Below are positions 37,010 through 50,435 of a stretch of DNA of 64,000 bases, one piece after another. The position numbers and the translations under genes are program-made. Below the pieces are notes generated by a model. The model ran no database searches. It had not been told where the DNA came from and worked only from the letters and a program-made list of their open reading frames with translations. Source of the stretch: Antilocapra americana (taxonomy: Eukaryota > Chordata > Mammalia > Artiodactyla > Antilocapridae); assembly GCA_007570785.1 (NCBI GenBank), contig ML664183.1, positions 20,324,407 to 20,388,406 of the forward strand. Reading direction: 5' to 3'. Positions within the stretch are counted from its first letter, which is position 1; each line of letters opens with the position of its first letter.

Positions 37010-38666
37010 CAAGATATGGATACTAGGAATCAAAAAGTTTAATTTCCTGGTCCAAGACTTCCTAACCACTAGTGGGCCAGGGCTTAAGCCTAGATCCTGT
37101 GAATTCAAAAGGAAAAGCCTTCCTAGGAAAAACTGCTAATATATCATGTGGGAATTTCACACAAGATTTTCTTTAAAGTGTTTTCTTATCAGAGTTAGAA
37201 TAGAAAAAAACAAGCATTGTAACTTTTCTCTCTACAAAATATAATGCTCCAAATTAGGATTCACTAATTTAGAGCTCACTAGCTAAATCAGCCTTGCCTG
37301 TTCTTGAAAATAAAGTTTTATCTATAAAAGGATTTTGCTATAATGATTACTATTATTTTTAACATTTAAATATTTTAATAACAAAATTAAATGAAGCAGA
37401 AAAATTTAAATAATATTAAAACTACAAATATTATTTTTAATTTATTACTAGTAAACTATTAATATACCCCTTTATAGAAAATTCCTTGAGCTTCCCAACT
37501 CTAAAGCAAAATGTAGATAAAAATAATCAATGATAATGTGTTTATTAATTTGCCTTTCAATTCCACCTTTCCTCTCAACATTAAGTCTTATGCAGATTTA
37601 AGACAATATAAGTGCTGGCTTTTATTTTTTATTGTTTTCTAGATTTTCTTCTGAAGTGATTTTATAATTCTTATCCCAGAAATACATATATTGGCTAGAT
37701 TTCTAAAGTATGTTTTGTAAGCTCTATTCCAGGAGCTGTAGATTAATTACACAGGCTCATTTCAGATGCTTTGTAAATTTTTCATGGAATTATTAGGCTC
37801 CTCCACACCAAAGCAATAACTATATCAATAAAGTCAATAAAGTCCTAATTTCACTGAATTTTCATATTGTATTTAGAAAATAAGAAGCATTTGACCAACT
37901 CTGAGACCTAAGTTACCAATTCTGATTTATGTTATAACACAATATTTCTAAATTTTTTTACCTATATTTTTGAAAATGCATTTCCACAGATTCTTACAAT
38001 TTAAATTTTAGAATACCAAGCATCTTTTATTTATATGAGCTTCATGGTGAAGTGAAAATAGCAAGGAGGAAAACACAAAATGCAAATAATTCTTAGCTTC
38101 TTTAGAAACTATTGCCAATCATTTGTATGTTACAATAAAATCTCCTTAACCTTTCCCTCACAGCTATTTCTCCTACACCTTAATCTCAAGAATTTGTAAC
38201 AGAAAAACAATGCTCATATAAAGATAAATGCTAAGATCAATCTCAGATGCTTCAAAACACAAACACGCGAGGCCACTTATAAGGGGTACAGATTCCCATT
38301 ATGGGAGAGTTTGCTGAATATATTAATATAATTAAAAAGATATGTGTTTCATTGCAAAAGGTCATTTGGTTACTTCTATAAGCATTTAAAAAAAAGTAAT
38401 GAAAGAAAAAAAAAATTTAGGTAGAGCTATTTAAGCCAGTTCCAAGAAAGTGGGAAGTAATTATTATCATTCTTACAGCAGCTAACATTTACTCTTTGAG
38501 CATTCTGTTTTCCAGGCATCATGTTCTTAGTTATCAAAGGAAACTGATCCCTTCTGAAAATTCTTCCCAATCGTGAAATGGATTTATTAGATCATTACAT
38601 TTTTCTTTGATCTACTCTCCCAATTTGTGCTGACTTTGTGCTTATCAAGAACACTTTGGATTATGA

Positions 38667-38897
38667 TCTGGCCACTTCCCTAGTGGCTCAGCAGTAAAGA
38701 ATCCACCTGCAATGCAGGAGATGCAGGAGAAGCGAGTTCGATCCCTGGGTCAGGAAGATCCCTTGGAGGAGGAAATGGCAACCCTCCCGTATTCTTGCCT
38801 GGAAAATCCCACAGAGAGGAGGAGCCTGGAAGGCTAAAGTCTATGGGGTCTCAAGAGTCAGACACAGCTGAGTGACTGAACACACACACACACACAA
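38667..38897 (+). mobile_element. Bov-tA SINE with short CA tail
   Basis: The head CTTCCCTAGTGGCTCAGCAG, the middle GGTCAGGAAGATCCCTTGGA and the end GAGTGACTGAACACACACAC are present. Confidence 0.9.
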
Positions 38898-39756
38898 AGG
38901 AGGAAAATAAAAATGATGATCATATGGAGTTCGTTTTCCCATCTTAAGATAGAGATGTCTCAGAAAATACAGAAGATGGCTTTGAGGGTGATGTGACTTA
39001 TCTAAGAATATCTACCTGAAACGTATATATCGGTTAGTCTGATCACTGGAATAATAAGTTCCTATTTTTAAGAACCAAATTGGCACTACTCTGCTATCTA
39101 CTTGTCTATGTGTATGCTTTCATTATGCCCTCCATTCTCTCACCCCCATCCCTGGGAAAGGAGTATTTGGGGCTTCATGGTGCTGAATCAGATCTAACAG
39201 TCTTTATCACTACGTCCATCTTCTAAAGGTCATTTCAAGAGGAATCATAATGACTATAAATGATATGATTCCAAAGGTATGATCTTCTGGAAAAGATATG
39301 ACTATGGAGATAGTAAAATGATCACTGGTTTCTGGGAGTTAGTGGGAAACGTTTGAATAGTTGGAGCATGGAGGATTTTTTAGAGTAGTAAATCTATTCT
39401 GTATGTTACTACAATGATAGATACAGTAGTCCAAACCACAGAATGTATAACACCAAGAGTGAACACTATGTAGACTACAGATTTGAGATGATTATGATGT
39501 GTCAACATAGGTTTGTTGATTGTAACAAATGTACTATCGTGCAAGATATGGATAGTGAGGGAAACTATGTGTGAGGGGGGTGGAAGGAGAAGTATATGGG
39601 CATTCTCTGTATCTTCTGCTCTGTTTTACAATGACATAAAACTTCCCTGGAAAAAGTCTCTTTTAAACAAACAAAGACAGCCTGTAACTGGGAATCTGGC
39701 ATGCACCTGTTACACTTACTGCACTAGCAAATTTAGGTTTACTTATGTGCTTAGTC

Positions 39757-40030
39757 CAGAGAAGGCAATGGCAAGCCACTCCAGTACTCTTGCCTGGAAA
39801 ATCCCAAGGACGGAGGAGCCTGGTGGGCTGCAGTTCATGGGGTTGCTACCAGTCAGACACGACTAAGCGACTTCACTTTCACTTTTTACTTTCATCCATT
39901 GGAGAAGGAAATGGCAACCCACTCCAGGGTTCTTGCCTGGAGAATCCCAGGGATGGGGGAGCCTGGTGGGCTGCCGTCTATGCAGTCGCACAGAGTCGGA
40001 CACGACTGAAGCGACCTAGCAGCGGCAGCA
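39757..40030 (+). mobile_element. Bov-A2 SINE (dimer)
   Basis: Two Bov-A units joined by a CTTTCACTTTTTACTTTC linker, ending CGACCTAGCAGCGGCAGCA. Confidence 0.93.
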
Positions 40031-40031
40031 G

Positions 40032-40249
40032 GTGCTTAGTCACTCAGTCATGCCCGACTCTTTGCAACCCTTTGGATGGTAGCCTGGCAGGCTCCTGTGT
40101 CCAAGGGATTTTTCAAGCAAGAATACTGGAGCAGGGCTGCCATTTTCCTCCTCCAGGGTATCTTCCCAGTCCAGTGATCAAAACCAAGTCGTTGTGTCTC
40201 CTGCATTGCAGGTGGATTCTTTACCCACTGAGCCATCAGGGGACTCCCA
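40032..40249 (-). mobile_element. Bov-tA SINE abutting the Bov-A2
   Basis: Antisense, GTGCTTAGTCACTCAGTCAT to GAGCCATCAGGGGACTCCC. It begins within two bases of the Bov-A2 end, giving a near-perfect inverted arrangement. Confidence 0.92.
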
Positions 40250-40479
40250 CAAATTTATGTTTAATTCTATCTAAAGGAACACAAGCATGACATCAAACTT
40301 GTTTGCTTGAATCCATAATCCATATTCTGACCTCCATTACTAAACTATATTCTTTAAATAGAACATGCCAAAACTCTGAGATCTCTCTGCCTTACCCTAC
40401 TGACTTTGGGTTACTAACCTCATTTGCAAAGACTATCTATTGTTCAATGAATGTTCACAATTTCCATAGTCCTAGAAGA

Positions 40480-40600
40480 GTCCTAGATGGCTTATAGTAC
40501 TTAATTCTCACAGTATTCTATGAAAAGAGTTTTATCTTGTCAACAAATGGTGAAATTGAGTCTGGGGAAGATTAAACTATTTGCCTAAGCTTGTGTTTCA
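40480..40600 (-). mobile_element. MIR SINE fragment
   Basis: ACTTAATTCTCACAGTATTC, GGTGAAATTGAGTCTGGGG and TATTTGCCTAAGCTTGTG follow the antisense MIR core. Confidence 0.5.
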
Positions 40601-42094
40601 AAGACAATATTATATGAAGTAAAAACTTCTTTCAAAAATGTCTGATTTTTCTTTTTCAAATCTTCATATCTATGTATAGGAATAAATCACATAATTGCTA
40701 TGAAATTATACTTTTACATTGCCATTTTCAGTTTTTATAAATTTTGTCTCAATATGAAGAAAAGAATATCATGATTTTGTTTGAACAAAACTTTCATTCA
40801 GGAAAACACATCAAATGCTTATTATATAACTGGAATTATAGTAGTGAAAAGTAGACTTTCTATCTTCATAAAGCTTATGTTAAATTGATATATAATATAA
40901 ATGTTAGATATGCTTTGAACAAAAGCAGGGGTTGAAAAGAGTGTCATCTCTTTTGGATGGTGTAATCAGAAAAAGCTTGTTCCAATAGATGGCATTAAAA
41001 CAGCTAAGAGATGAGCATGATTCTAAGTTTTATCAGGTGTAATCAGCTACTATTTAGTAAATGTTAAGCATATATAAACCACTTTTACAGAAGTAAACAA
41101 GATACTCTCTGATCGCTATTCCATGCTTAAATGTTGATAATCACCTCTTTCATAGGATGTTTTATGTGACAAAGAAAGGTTAAATTTTGTGAAGCACCAG
41201 GAAGTAATTCTTGAAAAGCACATATGCTCTTATTATAGGAGAGTCACTCATGTCTTAATCAGTGCCTATTGCCTTTTATTTGACAAATAGTTAGTAACAG
41301 GTTAACTATCTGACTACAGTTTCTTCTGGCAACACGGAAGTATATAGTTGTTTTATGAAAGAGGCAAATTGACAGTAATTGACATCTGTCAAGTTGAATT
41401 CAATAAAAGACAAGGAATAACTAATAAGTATCACTATAAAATTACTAAATTATGCAAGCTAGGTTAGAGTAGTTAAGGGTGAAATAGTAAAGACATGTTA
41501 ATAATCCTTGATCATATTTAGAATATTAGGAAATGGTGAATTAATAATCACAGTTCTGAGTGAACACTAACATATTCAGCCATGCAGAGTCTACACTGTT
41601 CAAAAGGCAGAGGGACATGACATGTATTTTAGAATGAAAATATGAAAGAATTAACATTCTTTTAAAATTATAAAAGAATAAGCTTTAGCCATTTAGATCC
41701 ATCATTCTGGGAAATAGCATTTCCTGGACTAATTGGATTGCTGAGATAATGAGCTTTTTGAAGACTCTGGAGCCACAAAATGAAGATATATACTCAAATA
41801 GTTATGCTTATTTCTTATGTGCAGTATTTTTGAGTTTATGTTGACCCATCAGTCAAAGCATTCTGAATAATAAGATCTCACATCTCATTTTCATTCTTAT
41901 TCGAAGAATCTTAGAATCATCACAAACTTCAAACGAAGCTACCTATTTCAATAAAAGAGTGACCTAAATTTAATTTTAAGAAAGTATTTTAAAAATGTGT
42001 GTTTAGTCTGAACATTGTAATGGTCAAAATGACCTAATTCAATAAAAAACTGTAGCCACATGAAAACAAATATATAAATAAAGAAAAACTCTTA

Positions 42095-42301
<207 letters not shown>

Positions 42302-42673
42302 CTAATGACATAATCTCTGTTATATATGTTGGAACAGGTTGGGAATGACAGAATAGTTGCTTACTTAGATGTTATAGAAGCCTAAGTGACTTCGACTATT
42401 GTTGGTTTTGCATTTGTTTTCTTGACTTTTACAAAAACATAAAACAAATGTGGTTTTGTACATGTTTTTTTAAACTGGATTATTTAAGAACACTCAGGAA
42501 AACTGAAAAACAAGCCTTTAGATTTTATGACTCCTAAGAGACCTTTTATTCATTGTCATTAAGAATCTGGGACATGGATAGTTAGAATAATTCATTCCAT
42601 GAGATCACCAAATACAGAATCATGTCTGCATTAGCCAACTTTGTGTAGATAAAGAGATATACACATACAAAGT

Positions 42674-42886
42674 CGGGCTTCCTGGGTGGCTCACCAGTAA
42701 AGGATACACCTGCGGTGCAGGAGACACAGATCTGATCTCCGAGTCTTGAAGATCCCCTGGAGGAGGTAATGGCAACCCACTCCAGTATTCTTGTCTGGGA
42801 GATTCCACAGACAGAGAAGCCTGGTGGACTATAGTCTGCTAGATCACAAACAGCTGGACATGATTTAGTCACTAAAACCATAACAA
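42674..42886 (+). mobile_element. Bov-tA SINE
   Basis: From GGGCTTCCTGGGTGGCTCAC through GAAGATCCCCTGGAGGAGGT to ATGATTTAGTCACTAAAACC. Confidence 0.9.
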
Positions 42887-43072
42887 TACATAAAAACTAC
42901 AGTTGGGGCTGAAATAAGCTAATTTAACACTGTTTATGAATCCATTCTTTCATGTAATATTTACCGAGTTCCTTCTATGTTCTTATTTAGAAAAATGGAA
43001 GAAAAATAATAGCATTTATTCTCTGCTTACAATACACATTTTACTGTTTTGCCCAAAAGTACAGGAATTAAT

Positions 43073-43282
43073 GGGCTTCCCAGGTAAAGACCCTGCCTGC
43101 CAGCACAGGAGATTGAAGAGACATGGGTTCGTTCCCTAGGTCAGGAAGATCACCTGGAGGAGGGCATGGCAACTCTAATATTCTTGCCAGGAGAATCTCA
43201 TGGACAGAGGAGCCTGATGGGCTACAGTCCATAGGGTTGCAAAGAGTTGGACAGAACTGAAAGTCCTAAACATACACACAGG
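43073..43282 (+). mobile_element. Bov-tA SINE
   Basis: GGGCTTCCCAGGTAAAGACC to GAACTGAAAGTCC, with part of the head deleted. Confidence 0.88.
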
Positions 43283-43509
43283 AATTGACACTGATTTAAT
43301 TCTATAAATCATTGTATCAGGTAGTTACAGTATCATTCCAATTTTTAAATATGAAAAAATTTTAAATATCCAATTTTAAAATATGTCTGTAATAAAACAA
43401 AGAGACATTAATATCTTGGTCCCAATTAAACACAGGCTCCAGAACATGTGCTTTTTTATTACCCAAGCATTAAAATATGTACTGTCCTACATGTATATTA
43501 TACACAAGT

Positions 43510-44150
43510 GTTGTTATTCAGTCACCCAGTTGTGTCTGACTCTTTGTGACCCAGCACACCAGGCCTACCTGTCCCTCACCATCTCCCAGCGTTGCCCAAG
43601 TTGATGTTCATTGCACTGGTAATGCTGTTCAGCCATCTCATCCTCTGATGCCCTCATCTCCCCTTCTGCCCTTGATCTTTCCAAGCATCAGGGTCTTTTA
43701 CAATGAGTTGTCAGTTTTCATTCACATGACCATAATACCGGACTTCAGCTTCAGCATCGGTCCTTCCAGTGAATATTCAGGGCTGATCTCCCTTAAGATT
43801 GACTAGTTTGATCTCCTTTCTGTCCAAGGGACTTTCAGGAGTCTTCTCCAGCAATATAGTTCAAAGGCATCAATTATTTGGCATTCTGCCTTCTTAACAG
43901 TCCAACTCTCACAACTGTGCATGACCACTGGGAAGACCATAGCCTTGACTATATAAACCTTTATCAGCAGAGTGATGTCTTTGCTTTTCAACATGCTGTC
44001 TAGGTTAGTCATTGCTTTCCTGCTAAGAAGCAACTGTCTTCTGATTTATTGGCTGCAGTCACAGTCTGCAGTGATTTGGAGCCCAAGAAGAGGAAATTTG
44101 TCACTACTTCCATCTTTTCACCTTCTATTTGCCATGCAGTAATGGCAGTT
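43510..44150 (-). mobile_element. BovB LINE, 3' end
   Basis: On the minus strand a decayed RT C-terminus reads LLSRKAMTNLDSMLKSKDIT, VYIVKAMVFPVVMHSCESWT and AFELYCWRRLLKVPWTERRS. The 3' terminus is near 43510. Confidence 0.9.
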
Positions 44151-44313
44151 TTTAATATTAAATTTTAAAATTAAAAATATGTATCTAATACTATACACAA
44201 TTAAACTTGTATAAATGCATATACACCAGGGCTATTAATTTAATACTCTGGATTAGGCATATTTAGCACTATATATCTGAATATAATTTTGCTAGGGAAT
44301 AACTTCATATGTT

Positions 44314-44626
44314 GGGTTTCCCTGATAGCTCAGTTGGTAAAGAATTGCCTGCAATGCAGGAGACCCTGTTCAACTCCTGGGTTGGGAAGATCCACTGGAG
44401 AAGGGATAGATTACTCCAGTATTCTAGGGCTTCCTTGGTGGCTCAGCTGGTGAAGAATCCATTTGCAATTATGGAGACCTGGGTTCGATCCCTGGGTTGG
44501 GAAGACACCCTGGAGTAGGGAAAGGCTACCCACTCCAGTATTCTGGCCTGGAGAATTCCATGGACTATAGAGTCCATGGGGTTGCAAAGAGTCAGACATG
44601 ACTGAGCAACTTCCACTTTCAACCTC
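44314..44626 (+). mobile_element. Bov-tA3-type SINE with duplicated head
   Basis: Two heads in tandem, GGGTTTCCCTGATAGCTCAG and GGGCTTCCTTGGTGGCTCAG, precede one body ending GTCAGACATGACTGAGCAAC. Confidence 0.9.
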
Positions 44627-45360
44627 ATGTTTGCATATATATATTTTTTTATATAAGCTCCAAGTTCTCTGTATATATATTGCCTATCAGAAGTCATAAG
44701 CTCAAATGTCTTCAGGGACCAGGCAGGTAACCTAAGTGAGGAAAGCAGTCAAAAGTATGAAATAATAGAGAGAATTGGCAGTCCCTAAAATCGGAGAGCA
44801 TATGACTCCTCTGAAGAACTCAGCTACTGCTCATATCTACTGAATATTGTGATATGGGCAAACAGGTCCAGATCTGCTGGAGTTTTCCATCTTTCAAGGA
44901 AAGAGATAAGATGTGAAATATTTACAACTAATTTGAAATCTTTCAAACCATAGTGGGGCCTAATAATGCATCTGTGCAGACAGACTATATTGAGCCAGGA
45001 GTCTATCTAATTACCACCTATGAGCAAGTTGCTAACATTGGCAGTTCCAACCTTGTATCCCTAACTCTTTATAGGTATCTGGGGTCAAATGTTTAAATTG
45101 TTCTTAAACATGTACATGAATCTTGACTGTGTCCTCACACACACAAAAAATCTAAGTTCATTAGAAAAAGGGGATTATCAGTTTTTTTGTAACTCTATTT
45201 TATCTTTTTGCATCACTCCAGAATAAAAAAAATAAAAAGGAATAACATTACATATAACATTTTTTTTGTTATTTGTTTTGATTTCTGTTTTAGTTTTTAG
45301 TAGTAAAAATACATTATAAAAATCTCTAGAAAAATCTATATGAGATTTGTGAAACTGTGT

Positions 45361-45445
45361 TTCCTTTCTTCCTTCCTTCCTTTTCTTTCTTCTTTCCTTT
45401 CATCTCTTTCTTCCTTCTTTTCTTCCTCCCTTCCTTTTTACTTTT
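45361..45445 (+). repeat. CT-rich (TTCC)n polypyrimidine tract
   Basis: About 85 bases are nearly all C and T, with TTCC and CTTT units. On the PCDH15 transcript strand this is purine-rich, so it is not a splice-acceptor tract. Confidence 0.85.
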
Positions 45446-46914
45446 TCAATGTTGAGTGAGAGAATGTTAAAACAAAATTTGATCAAAAACAAACAGCCTG
45501 AAACAAATTGTAATCATGGACTCTTTTTTAAATAAGAGCAGAGTTCTCAGCTTCTTTTGGAGTTTGATGGAACCATATGATGAAGTTCTGATCAATGGAA
45601 GTCAGTGTAAAAGAAGAAACAAATACTCTTTAATCTACCCCATGTGTTAACCTTTCCTTTCTCTGGCAGTATCTATTCTGTTTGAATAAAGAAGCCATAG
45701 AGTAGGACACAGACATATGATGGAAGGGAACTGAGCCACTGAATCTCATTTTGCAAGAGCTGTCAAGAACATCACTCGGCCATATATGCTCTCGTTGTTG
45801 TGTCATGCAAAAAACAAACCTTGTTAGTTTAAACCACTGGAATTTTGGAGTTTTCTGTTACACAGTCAGCTTATCAAAACAAACACCCAGAGATTAATTA
45901 CACACGCTGAGAGATTTCCACTAATTGTAGATCAATGAAACACCAGAATGTTAGTTTTATTTGGTATGGGGTAAAGGTAAAATTTCCCTTTGTATAAATA
46001 AGTTTTGAGTTTTGAAAGTTGTTTTACAAGTAAAGTGTTGGAATGCAGTCAATTCATGTGCTGGGGACTATTTAGAAGCAATCTTTGTCCTTGAAGTTAT
46101 AAGCAACTCTGTCATTTATGTTTAAAAGACTGTCAGTACTTTCTCTTTATTCAGAAGGATAAATTACTTCAAGGAAAAATTTTAATTTGTTAAACAAACT
46201 GAATTAAGATTTAAAGTCCTCTGGAATATATACATACTAAACTTATAATTCCTCAAAAAGATTTTTTTGAAAATTATTTTGAAAACTTGATTTTGTACAC
46301 TTAAAAAAGTAATGCATTTTTAATTCTGATAAAATAAAGACTGCATTTAACTCTAGAAGTAACTATCTCAGACTTACCTACAAACAGTTAGTTTTAAAAT
46401 TTAAAATCTTCATAAGGTGTTGACATATACATATTATTTATGTAGAACATATATACTTTGTGCATATGAAGACAATAAGCTATTATAGTTTAAATTTTGA
46501 TCTTCTAAAAATTTCCATGTCCCTGAATCATTGGTTTCTTTTATCATCTATAGCAAAGATATTTATGTTTAAGATTATTAGATTTTGTTTATATTACTTT
46601 TCCAGTAGAGCCTTTATACAAATATTTTTACAAATGCACTTCCATTTATTATAGTAGAATTTTAAAATTCTGCTTTAAAATTGCTTCATTTAATTATTTA
46701 TGCCTTAATTACTAATGAAATTTTTCTAAACAATTTTTTTAATTATTTTTGGGATTGACTTTTGTAATGGATTACAATTACTAGGTACAATCAAAAGAAA
46801 AAAGAAAAAACTAATATTTGTGCAACACATAATTCCAAAAACAGAGATTCTAAATCTTTTTAATTATTTCTCATAAACCTCTTATAATTATTTTTTTTCT
46901 GTTCACTTCTTAAA

Positions 46915-47455
46915 TAGTTTAAATAGTACAGTCCAATGTAAACATAACGTGAGACAACAACAACAAAAAAGCCAGATATGTAATTTTCAATTTTCTAATA
47001 ATCACAATAGAAAGAGAAAAAAATAATGAAATTAATTAAATAACTCACTTAACCTAATATAACCAATATATTATCATTCCAATATGTAATTAGTCTATAA
47101 AAAGTGAAAATGTTGCAGGGTCATTTCTGACTGACTCTTGTGACCCCATGGACTGTAGCCTGCCAGGCTTCTCTGTCCATGGAATTCTTCAGGCCAGAAT
47201 ACTGGATCTGGTTGCCATTCCCTTTTCCATGGGATCTTTCTGACTCGGGGATCAAACTCATGTCTACTGCATGGCAGGTAGATTCTTTACCATCTGAGCC
47301 AACAGAGAAGTTAAAAAACTTATTAAGGAGAATTTTTATATGTTTTTCACACTCAGTCTTTGAAGTCCAGTGTGTATTTTACACAGTATGTCTAAATGCA
47401 ACCTAACCACATTTCAAGTGCTCAGAAGCCACATATAGCAGAGTTACCACAACGG
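46915..47455 (-). mobile_element. hAT-Charlie (MER5-like) element split by a SINE
   Basis: The left part from AGTACAGTCCAATGTAAACA and the right part with AGTCTTTGAAGTCCAGTGTG and CACATTTCAAGTGCTCAGAA form one old DNA-transposon relic, interrupted by the Bov-tA at 47112-47313. Confidence 0.55.
47112..47313 (-). mobile_element. Bov-tA SINE
   Basis: Antisense, GTTGCAGGGTCATTTCTGAC to ATCTGAGCCAACAGAGAAGT, nested in the hAT relic. Confidence 0.9.
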
Positions 47456-47570
47456 ACAGCAAAATTCTAGAGGTTCACATAGTTTCTTGCTTGGTCTGGT
47501 CACTGTTTCTTCCTAACTGGTCTCTGGTGCAATCTCACTTTTCTTGAAAAACAAGAAGTATCTTAAGTAC

Positions 47571-48465
47571 TTTTTTTTTTTTTTTTTGCTTTCAAATGAT
47601 TGTGTATATTGTCTGCAAACTCAGTAAAACTCAAGTGGTAGTTTCTTCAGGATTAGTTTCTGTGTAAAATCTAAAATCATGTTCAGTTACACTAAAATAA
47701 CTTTATCTGTCTTGCACTTTGAATGGACCTTTTGCCTACAAATTTTTTAAAACATCTTGCATTGGTCATTTGGAAAATATTGGTTCACTGAATATTGCCA
47801 GTTTTTCAAATATTGACACATTACATTACACTATACCAAGAAAAAAAAATCACATTCTTTAATACTACCACTGATCTCATCAGAAAAATCTCTCATTAAT
47901 GGCAAGCTCAAACTCACAGTGGTGAACACATGCTTCCCAATATACTAATTTGTACTTGAAGGCTTGAATGTCATCATTAACAACAAATACTGTCAGTTGC
48001 TTTCCTTGAATTGACAGTCTCATCTCATTTATTTTTGTGTAAATGCCCATCAAAAATTCAAGTCTGAATAACCATATTTTATCTCTAAGTTTTTTTTCAA
48101 ATAAAAAGCTATTCCTTGAAAAAAGCAGCTAATTCAACTTGCATAGAGCTTTTCTCTGAGAGAGCCATGAAGCTTTTATACACATCAGAAGTGCTTTATG
48201 CCTACTTCTTATTTTATTACAGAAAATATTGAGAAAGTTTTAGTCAAGAGTTCATATTTGTTAAAAGTAACAAGTTTTACCACCTAAATAAGGGCATTCT
48301 TAGTTGAAACAGGCTTCTTCTTCTTTTCTCTTGTTTATACATGGCTATGAAGGATACAATGGGAGTGGTAGTGCAAATGCAACATGGTAAAAAGGCAAAT
48401 CATGTCCTGGTATCTTATGAAAAGAGCTTTGATCTCATGGACCCTGAAATGATTTGGGGGATCCT
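47571..48465 (-). pseudogene. Processed pseudogene of a hAT-transposase-derived (ZBED5/FAM200-like) gene
   Basis: The minus strand ends in a 17-base poly(A) (T at 47571-47587), marking a retrocopy. Upstream of the tail the broken frame reads LFRLEFLMGIYTKINEMRLS, QGKQLTVFVVNDDIQAFKYK and DEISGSIKECDF. This order matches the C-terminal half of domesticated hAT (Buster/Charlie) transposases such as ZBED5 or FAM200 proteins, as I remember them. The far end (48330-48465) corresponds to the upstream block holding the C-T-D-G motif, but is heavily decayed. It has several stops and a deletion near 48280-48330. A Bov-A SINE inserted at 48477. The exact parent gene is not determined. Confidence 0.75.
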
Positions 48466-48476
48466 CAGGTTTTCAT

Positions 48477-48610
48477 GGTGGAGAAGCCAATGGAAACCCA
48501 CTCCAGTAGCCTTGCCTGGAGAATCCCCTGGACAGAGAGAGGAGCCTCGCAGACAACAGTCCATAGGGCCACAAAGAGTCAGACATGACCGAAGTGACTT
48601 AGCATGCATA
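48477..48610 (+). mobile_element. Bov-A SINE monomer
   Basis: GGTGGAGAAGCCAATGGAAA to CGAAGTGACTTAGCATGCAT, flanked by a perfect 11-bp duplication CAGGTTTTCAT at 48466-48476 and 48611-48621. Confidence 0.92.
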
Positions 48611-48983
48611 CAGGTTTTCATAGACCACACTGTGAGAACTGCTAACTCACACTGCAAGAGATGGGCCATACTTTCACTGAACAAATAGGAATTTAGTACT
48701 CAATCTATGACGGGAATTATTCTAGGTGCTTGAGATACATTAGGGATTAAATTAAATAAATTTCTTAAAATGTCCTTATAGAGCTTTTCTGAGGAAAAAA
48801 CATGAATATAATAAACCCATTGTAAAAAAATAGAAGGCAACAATGAAGTATACAGTGATGCAGTATGTTGCCGTATTAACTAGGATGATGAGAGTATGCT
48901 TCATTGTGAAGTACATTGTTACAAATATTTAGAAAAGATAAGGAAGCTAGTCCTGAACAATGTGAGGAAAGAACATTGTAGGT

Positions 48984-49181
48984 AGTGAAAGTGAAAGTCG
49001 CTCAGTTGTGTCTGACTCTTTGTGACCCCATGGACTATACAGTCCATAGAATTCTCTAGGTCAGAATACTGGAGTGGGTAGCCTTTTCCTTCTCCAGGGG
49101 ATCTTCCCAACCCAGGGATAGAACTCAGGTCTCCTGCATTGCAGGCACATTCTTTATCAGCTGAGCCACAAGGGAAGCCCA
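48984..49181 (-). mobile_element. Bov-tA SINE
   Basis: Antisense, AGTGAAAGTGAAAGTCGCTC to GCTGAGCCACAAGGGAAGCC. Confidence 0.92.
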
Positions 49182-49664
49182 TTGTAAAATTCTCTAAATT
49201 GAGCACATTTTTAGCTATCAGAGGAATAGCGAACTGGCCAATATTATTAGATTTGAAGGAGCAGAGTAGAAAAATGGATCGTTGGAGGTCAGATTACCAA
49301 GAGCCTCATAGTTTTCTATAATCCACGAATTTCTCTAAAAGAATCAGGCTGATCTTAGAAAGTTCTGAGCAGATAGATAACAAGACCTAAATTACATTTT
49401 AATATATCACTTGACTTGCTATATTAAAGCCAGACTTTTGCAGGGCAAGAAAGAAAGCATATGAGCAAGTTAGTGAGTTTGTGCAATGATGCAAGTGAGT
49501 CATGATGCTTGATCAACCAAACTGTAACAGTAGAAGTATTGAAAAGTATGAAAATAACACTCATATGAAGTATATGTCTGTTACAGTATATATATAATAC
49601 AATATTTACTCAGAGATTAAATGTGTGGTTAATTAGAGAAAGGAATTAAGAGACTAAGGAAAAT

Positions 49665-49763
49665 ACATGGGCAGAGGAGCCTGGTGGGATACAGGTCTGT
49701 GGGGTCTCAAAGAGTTGGACATGACCAAGCACACTCACACACACACACACACACACACACACA
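49665..49763 (+). mobile_element. Bov-A SINE fragment with (CA)n tail
   Basis: GGCAGAGGAGCCTGGTGGGA to GTTGGACATGACCAAGCACA, followed by CA repeats at 49735-49763. Only the end of the SINE is present. Confidence 0.85.
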
Positions 49764-50333
49764 AGGAATTCAAAATTCATTTGGTCACCAAGCAAAAATT
49801 GTGAGGACTACAGGTGGAAGAGATGTGATGAGGAAGAGGAGATTAGTTTAGCAAACATTAAATAGGTCTTTAGTAGACATTCAAGTATAATTCTGCATGT
49901 ACATTTTGATACATGAATTTTCTATTGAGGAATGAGTGTCAGGGTGAAGATATAAATTTGAAAATTTTTAATATATATAGATGATCTTTTAATGTTGTGG
50001 GACTGAATGAGTTTAGTGAGTCATTGAGTGAAGATAGGAAAGAGAATTAATGTCTGAGCCCTAAGAAGCATTGACTAAAAGGTCAAGAGAACAAAATAAC
50101 AGCAAAAAAGACTGAGAAGGACTGAACAGTGAGGGAAGAGACAAAGAAGAGAGGATGGTGTCCTGAAAGCCTAGTAAAGGTAATAATCAATCAAAGGTAG
50201 TTAATGGCTCAAATAAGATGAAGATACCGATTACCTGCGCTTTTAATAAGTGAAAGTCATGGATGATGTTGGCATAAGAAGTTTTGGATGAGTGTTGGGA
50301 GAGAAATTTTGATTTAAAAAGTGTTTAAGAGAG

Positions 50334-50435
50334 GGCTTCCCTGATGATTCAGCAGTAAAGAATCTGCCTACAATGCAGGAGATTACAGATTTGATCCCTG
50401 GGTTGGGAAGATTCCCTGGAGAAGGAAATGATGGT
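50334..50435 (+). mobile_element. Bov-tA SINE head fragment
   Basis: GGGCTTCCCTGATGATTCAG to GAAGATTCCCTGGAGAAGGA, then it stops; the body is missing. Confidence 0.85.
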
